Shown here: in pieces, positions 58,335 to 64,000 of the stretch
Position numbering within the stretch: position 1 is the first letter of the stretch
Layout of the letters: every line of letters starts with the position of its first letter
Assembly (NCBI RefSeq): GCF_026745355.1
Contig: NC_079202.1
Span: forward strand, 51,546,169 to 51,610,168
Direction of reading: 5' to 3'
Length of the DNA stretch: 64,000 nucleotides
From: Beta vulgaris subsp. vulgaris
Lineage: Eukaryota > Streptophyta > Magnoliopsida > Caryophyllales > Amaranthaceae
Notes under the pieces: model-generated
The model's database searches: none
What the model saw: only the letters and a program-made list of their open reading frames with translations
What the model was told of the DNA's origin: nothing
Position numbers and translations under genes: made by a program

Positions 58335-61300
58335 GGGTAAAATAGTGGACTAATATTACTAACTAACTTAGTTACTCACTAACTCTGACTTCTAAAAGAC
58401 GTTAAATTCACTAGATTAGAATTATAACGAAAGTTCTGGAATAAGGTCTTAACTATTGTGTAATTCGAATCGATAGATCGTTATGGTCTTAGTACGTAGT
58501 AGTTGTTAGTGTTATCAAGGACGTAACACTAAAGCCTTGTTTTTAACGATTTAGGTCCCAATTTCATAAGTGGCTCGTTCTATTAAGTCAGCGAAAATTC
58601 TCCGCTACAAGGTACGTACGCGTACCAGTTTACTTTCAAAGCTTAGTATCATGATTAGGTTGCAGTTCATGTTATTGGAACCTAGTACCATGATAGGGAA
58701 CATTTGATTGTGATTGTTTGGTTAGACGTTTATAACGTGAAATCAATATGATGCATTGAACTATGTTGCAATGAAATGAGAAGTTCTATCGTAGTGTAAC
58801 ATCAGCATTATTAATCTGATCTATAGGGTAACAAGAGTGTTACCAGAGATAAGATTGAGTTTGGTAATTAAGAGAGCATGTAAATGACTCCTTAAAGTTA
58901 TAAAAGAATGGTTAGTATTAAAAGAAGATTATGGCGATACTTGTAGTTGGATTCCCTACAAGTATAGAACAATGGGGGAGTGTGGGACTTGTCCTACGCT
59001 CCTACGCAGGCCTACTGTGACGACAGTAGTGTCCTTATATTTTTGACACTCAAGTAGGCGGAAGGTTCCGTTCGATCTTGGGGGTATGCATACTAAGGTG
59101 ATGGGTGTGAGACGGAACAAAACCGTATTTGCATTTCATCTAATAGACCAAGTTGTCTATTAAGGATTCAGTAGCCCGTATGATTCTAGTAAGATGACGG
59201 TGCCCGTTCGATGCCAAATAATGAAAGACTAAAGGATGTGAGTTAACGTAGGTCATATAGCAGTTGTAATGTGTGCATCATTTATGTTCATATAGTTTCA
59301 ATGGTTTATTACGTACTCAGCATAGCTGACTCTGTGTGTTATTATGTGTTTGTTGTCCTGTGATGAACCATTGATACTTCAATGGGGAGCAGACTAGGTG
59401 AGCTGGTGCTGCTGCATGATATCAGGCATGAGGGGGCTAGTCTGTAGGTTGAAGTTAAACTTTTGGTTTAAGTATTACTGAATTTTATAGAATATTGTTA
59501 AAAGGCTTGAGTTGAATAAAGAGGGGTCAACTATGATTCCCGAGTTGTATTTACATTTTCTATTCCGCTGCAATTTGGTTTTGAGACAATGAATTTGAGT
59601 TACCGTATTTCTAATTATGCCTTGCGTTCCATCGCGGCGGTAACACTCCCAAGGTCGATGCGACGTAGCATTAGAAGTGTATGGATTTTGGGGGTGTTAC
59701 ACGTTAAGTTTTCGAATGAAAAAAATAAAAGAGAACGGATGAAGTAGAATTTATTATTAATCTTTAGATATGTATCCTTCTTTAGTAATTTTTTCTTTTC
59801 ACATATCTACTTTTTTAATAATATTAGAGACATGTATGTCATATATCTAAATAATGTTTAGAAACATTGTCTTAAATCTTAATATACTTTTATATATACT
59901 TAAACCGTTTGTATTAAATATTAATGATAATGATTATACTAAAGAAGTGAGGAAATATGTAGTTACCCTCTTTGACTCAATTTACTTGATACAATTACTT
60001 TAGCACAATATTTTAAGAGAGAATTGTAAGTTTGACCAGGACCATACTTGACAAAAAAATTACTAAAACTGGAGGTTACTTGGGGTCTGTTCTCTCCAAC
60101 TCATTTTCAGTTCAGTTCAATTTAGTTCACTTCAATTCAATCCAGTTCCGTTTAGCTTTGGACAATACTTTTACTCTCACATATCACTATTCATTTCAGT
60201 TTAATTCAGTTCATTTCCATTTAATTCAGTTCAATTTGATTCAACTGATTTATGTCGAAAATAACATACCTTGATAGAAAAAAGACAAAAATAAGGAGAA
60301 ATTATGTGAATCATGGTTACCATATCATTCTGTAGCAAAACAAAAGAGATATCTAGTTTTTTTTAAAAAAGGCATCAAATATATAGGGACAGATAGATCG
60401 CAAATCAGAATATGTTGTTATAGAACCTTTTCACACATTATTAATGTAAGATTTCCTACTCTATGAGTCTAGACTATGGATTCGTTCTTTTCAATTTATA
60501 TTTGCTTATGTAAATTTATTGGACGTTATTGTGTCTTGTCTAAACGTATATGAATTTATTAGATCTTATTATTGAGTGTGTCATTCCTTAATTTTGATGG
60601 ATTAAACTTGATAGACAAGTGAACTTATTATATCTTACAAGGACTGAAAATATGATGACAAAATAGATAATATGGCCTATTAGTAATTGAGTACTCCTCC
60701 AACTTCTATATTTTTACCCACTTTTTTTGGTATAAAGTTTTAGAATAAATAAGCATGTGGATCATATAATGGAAGAGAAGGTATTAATTATATATTGCAT
60801 ATTGTATTAAATTTAATATTATGGATCAAGGAAATTAGAGTGAGAAAATTTTTATTGCAAAGATTATATATATATATATATATATATATGACCATTTTTC
60901 TAAACAAAAAGAGAAAAAAAATGACAATCCAAAAATAAAAGTTGGTAAAACTAATAAATATTATAGGAAGTACTTATGAACTTTAAAAGTTTGTGACCAT
61001 TATAACTCTACATGAGAATTGAGATGGGGGCAGCCCGACAAGGGCTATGCATGGGGTCGTTTTAGAAGAAGAAAAATTTGATCTCAATTTCTTATAAAGA
61101 ATAGTGAATATACTTTATACCTTTTAAAACTTTTTGCATCATATATGTAAATTGGACACCAAATTTCAGATAAAAAATTAGTAAAGGCAAATAAACATAC
61201 TTTAAAACATCTAAATATTAGTAAGACTCTGTTTTATTTAACTTATTTTAATTGTTTTATTCAACTTATTTTAACTTATTTCGTAAAAATAAGATAAGAT

Positions 61301-62811
61301 AAATTCAGATAAAATAAGATAATTGTTCAACTTATCTTCACTTATTTTAGAAAAGATAAGATAAGTTCAGATAAGATAAGACAACATAAATTGAATCAAA
61401 TTGACACTAAGAATAAAGGTTTGGAATATCAAAATACAAATTAATTTAAGTACCTTTTATGCTTACTCTCTCTAATTTATCTATTAAATTGTGTGCCAAA
61501 CCCATACACTGCAGTTGTATTATCAAATGGAGGAAGTATTAGCACAAAAAGTATTGTAAGAGAAATATTATCTATTCATTTCTTAAATCATATTTTTCAG
61601 CATTTCCTTGATCGGCCTTAGTCTTGCATCAGTAAGGTTATTTTCATCTTGTTTCGGTTCCTTTTAAAAGCCACCTAGATAATTGATCTAACATAAATTT
61701 CTTCTCTTGGGTATTCATCTTACCTTACTTTGACTTATATTTAAAAAAAGGTCAGGCTGTAGATTGGCTCGGTTAAGTTTCAGTTTATCATAAAAATAAG
61801 TTTCAATGAGCTAGTTATAATAAGTCAAAGTAATTTGAATAGAACACACCTTATGTATTTTTCTTATTAATAATATATAATTCCTCCGATCTTTTCTAAT
61901 TGCCAAAAAATTTTCAGGTAGTACTACCCTTAGCTTAATTCTTTTACATATGAATTCTCTCTATTTATCTTCATTACATGATTCCATCTTTCACGTGTCT
62001 ATTTCTCCCCTGACCTAAAATAATGTGTCTCCCTCCATATTCAATTTAAAAAAAATCATAGAGAAAGTATTCCTAAATTTTGGTGAGATTGACTGAGTGA
62101 TGGTTGGAAATCGAAATAATCCCCAAATAACAAAGCTAACACAAATTTTTAAGTATAATTATTATATCAAATTTTATGGTGTAACAATCCACAAACCACC
62201 ACTTTTTTTGTAAATAACTAGTATGAGATGAAATAAATGATATAATAACATGACATTCATGTCATTATTTATATAGTACTATAGTCTATATCATTCTTAT
62301 TGAAGTCTATGTTATTATGCATGTCAACAACAAGTTTTGATGTAACATGTTACATTTAAGACACACATTAAAATTAAAACCAAAAACAAAATTTAACAAG
62401 ATGAAGCAATTGATCCCGAAGACCATTTTTAGTGGCGAAGCTTCGATGCTGCAATTTTGGCTCCTTTCCTGTAATCTCCCGTAATTTATGAATTCTATAA
62501 ATATATTTTAATGTAGAGTTATTATATATAAATATATTTTAGCATTTAAATAATTTATTTCTTTAAAGGTTGACTATTTGAAACTCAATGGAATATTTAA
62601 TGATTTTAAAGAAGTTAAAATATTTTGCCTAGACATGCCTTGAAAATTATTTGAAAAGTTTAAAACATTTTTTGAATTTGAAAAATGATTTCTAAGTGGG
62701 TATGAGAAACCCAAACACTTTTTGGATTAGGGAAAAGGACTTCTAATTGGGTATGCGAAATCGAACACTAATTTCATCAATCATTAAATGAGCTCACACA
62801 TTTTCCTAAGC

Positions 62812-63215
62812 CCACAAGGGAAACCATAAAACCCCCACTTTTTCCCATGCAACTTATTTTCTCTCTCCTCCTTTTCCCCAAGATTTCGGCCCCCTCTTCC
62901 TTTTTCTCTTTTTTCCTCTTCAGCGCTCCAGCCCTCGGTCGACGGCGCAACACCGCTGCCACCGCCGACCACCGCAGCAAGCCACAACACTGCAACCTTG
63001 GCGTCATGTGTCTCTCCTCTTCTTTTCTTGGTTTGTTTAATTTCTTCATCCTCAAGCTATTTTCAATGCAAAGTTTATGTTTTTAAGATTTGTTTTAAAT
63101 AAGGATTATGTTTAAAAGTTATAGTTTGATGATTTGATTGTGAATCTAAGTTTATATACTTGATGTATTGCAGAAATAAAAATTCAGATTTACTTATTAT
63201 GTTTGAATTAGACTT
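62812..63215. other. CT-rich then AT-rich DNA, no gene recognised
   Basis: A pyrimidine-rich tract with CCGCTGCCACCGCCG words (62840-63010) gives several short frames on both strands, none with protein character. Confidence 0.45.
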
Positions 63216-64000
63216 CACTAGTGGAAAAATAAGGAAGGGTTGCGCTAAAAAAGGCCCTTAGGGCTGCGGTTTTAACAACAAACGCTGCCCTTCATGCTTG
63301 AAAGGGCTGCGTTTTTTGGACTAAAAACGCAGCCCTTCTACAAGTGAAGGGTTGCGTTTTTAGTTAAAAAACGCAGCCCTTCTTAAGGTGAAGGGCTGCG
63401 TTTTTAGTAAAAAACACAGCCCTTTTGACCCAAAAATTTTTTGCCTTTTTTTTTTATCAAGCAACATGATTATATGTATAAACAGCATGTGCCACTTTCA
63501 TTCGAACAGAGGAAACAAGACTAACATATTCCACAATAAACCAAAAACATTATACTTACCCTTCTGAAATTACATAAATTCAGCAAAACAAAGATGAACA
63601 AAAATGAAAAAAAATGAACGAAAATGAACAAAAATGAAAAAAACGAACGAAAAAACAAAAGAGAAAAATTATAGATCTGAAATTACATTAATTCATCAAA
63701 ACAAAAATCAAGAAATTCTAGATCTGAAAAACGAAAAATCTATAACTTGTGGTTGTCGTTGTCGGAGTTCAACGACGAAAAAAATGGTCGGAGTTCGACC
63801 CGGAGAAGGACGAACGAAGAAAGGTCGTCTTCGTCTGCTGACGGTTCGAGCGACCAATAAAGACCAACTAACGACGAAAAAGCCGACGAACAACGAGGAG
63901 GACAGTGAGAAAACGCAAGTTCAGATCTGAAAATATTGCTAAACATCGCAGAGAAGGTGGAGTCATGACGACATCGGCGCACTTCACACTGCGTTCAGAT
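63216..64000 (+). mobile_element. CACTA transposon, 5' part, running off the window
   Basis: It starts CACTAGTGGAAAAATAAGGA after a possible 3-bp target CTT. A comb of subterminal hairpins at 63236-63425 follows, with arms like AAGGGCTGCGTTTTT and AAAAACGCAGCCCTT. A-rich leader sequence and a purine-rich stretch come next. No transposase coding is reached before the window ends. Confidence 0.8.

Larger units (their letters stand above)
57185..59701 (+). mobile_element. 3' LTR of the gypsy element
   Basis: A 2517-bp LTR with the same TG...CA ends as the solo LTR, preceded by the polypurine tract and followed by CGTTA (59702-59706). Against the solo LTR the first 350-550 bp differ at several substitutions and many small gaps; the rest is nearly identical. 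Confidence 0.95.
57185..62811 (+). repeat. Large tandem duplication, copy 2 (LTR plus 3.1-kb flank)
   Basis: Counterpart of 45359-50990. After 62811 it continues into sequence not seen after copy 1, which suggests that the continuation here is the original neighbour. Confidence 0.93.

Noticed and set aside
62777..63086. Short frames in the CT-rich region after the duplication
   Set aside because: They are low-complexity, occur on both strands, and show no conserved motif or start context.

Overview
The window reads as plant nuclear DNA, most likely from a eudicot. The evidence is multi-exon genes with GT/AG introns, plant gene families (a CRM-domain organelle splicing factor and a plant LPEAT2-type acyltransferase with EF-hands), and a dense mix of Stowaway, Mutator-like, CACTA, SINE, LINE and Ty3/gypsy elements. 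A Caryophyllales/Amaranthaceae source is my guess from the look of the repeats, not something the sequence proves. No bacterial, organellar or tRNA/rRNA gene was found.

Layout. At 1-4 kb a 5'-truncated LINE with a 17-bp target-site duplication (TSD) is followed by the first five exons of a minus-strand subtilisin-like protease, whose introns carry a SINE with a perfect 19-bp TSD and a small MITE. The region 4-13 kb holds decayed repeats, a GC-rich foldback element, a broken copy of the 5' end of the CRM gene, one small secreted-protein gene (7675-7977, minus), a CACTA-type terminus and a 1.1-kb Mutator-like element with a 9-bp TSD. A complete five-exon gene for a mitochondrial CRS2-associated-factor-like CRM protein (403 aa) lies at 13136-16837. 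After a MITE-rich gap, an orientation-switching 21-bp repeat array (20.7-21.2 kb) and a second Mutator-like element (21892-22915), a complete 14-exon LPEAT2 gene (544 aa) occupies 23286-32794.

From 33 kb to the end the window is almost entirely transposon-derived. It holds a 3.7-kb LINE on the minus strand with one frameshift and one nonsense codon, probable Helitron termini, several Stowaway MITEs, and a striking Ty3/gypsy (chromodomain-type) complex at 45-63 kb. In that complex a solo LTR with a 5-bp TSD (CGTTA) sits inside a MITE. It is followed by 3.1 kb of flank, then a headless gypsy internal region with a 3' LTR, then a second, almost identical copy of the same 3.1-kb flank. The simplest history is insertion into a MITE, tandem duplication from within the internal region to the end of the flank, then LTR-LTR recombination in the first copy. 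An assembly artefact joining two haplotypes is a real alternative. The window ends inside a second CACTA element.

The three main host genes (CRM splicing factor, LPEAT2, small secreted protein) are unrelated in function and separately transcribed. Nothing resembles an operon or a biosynthetic cluster.
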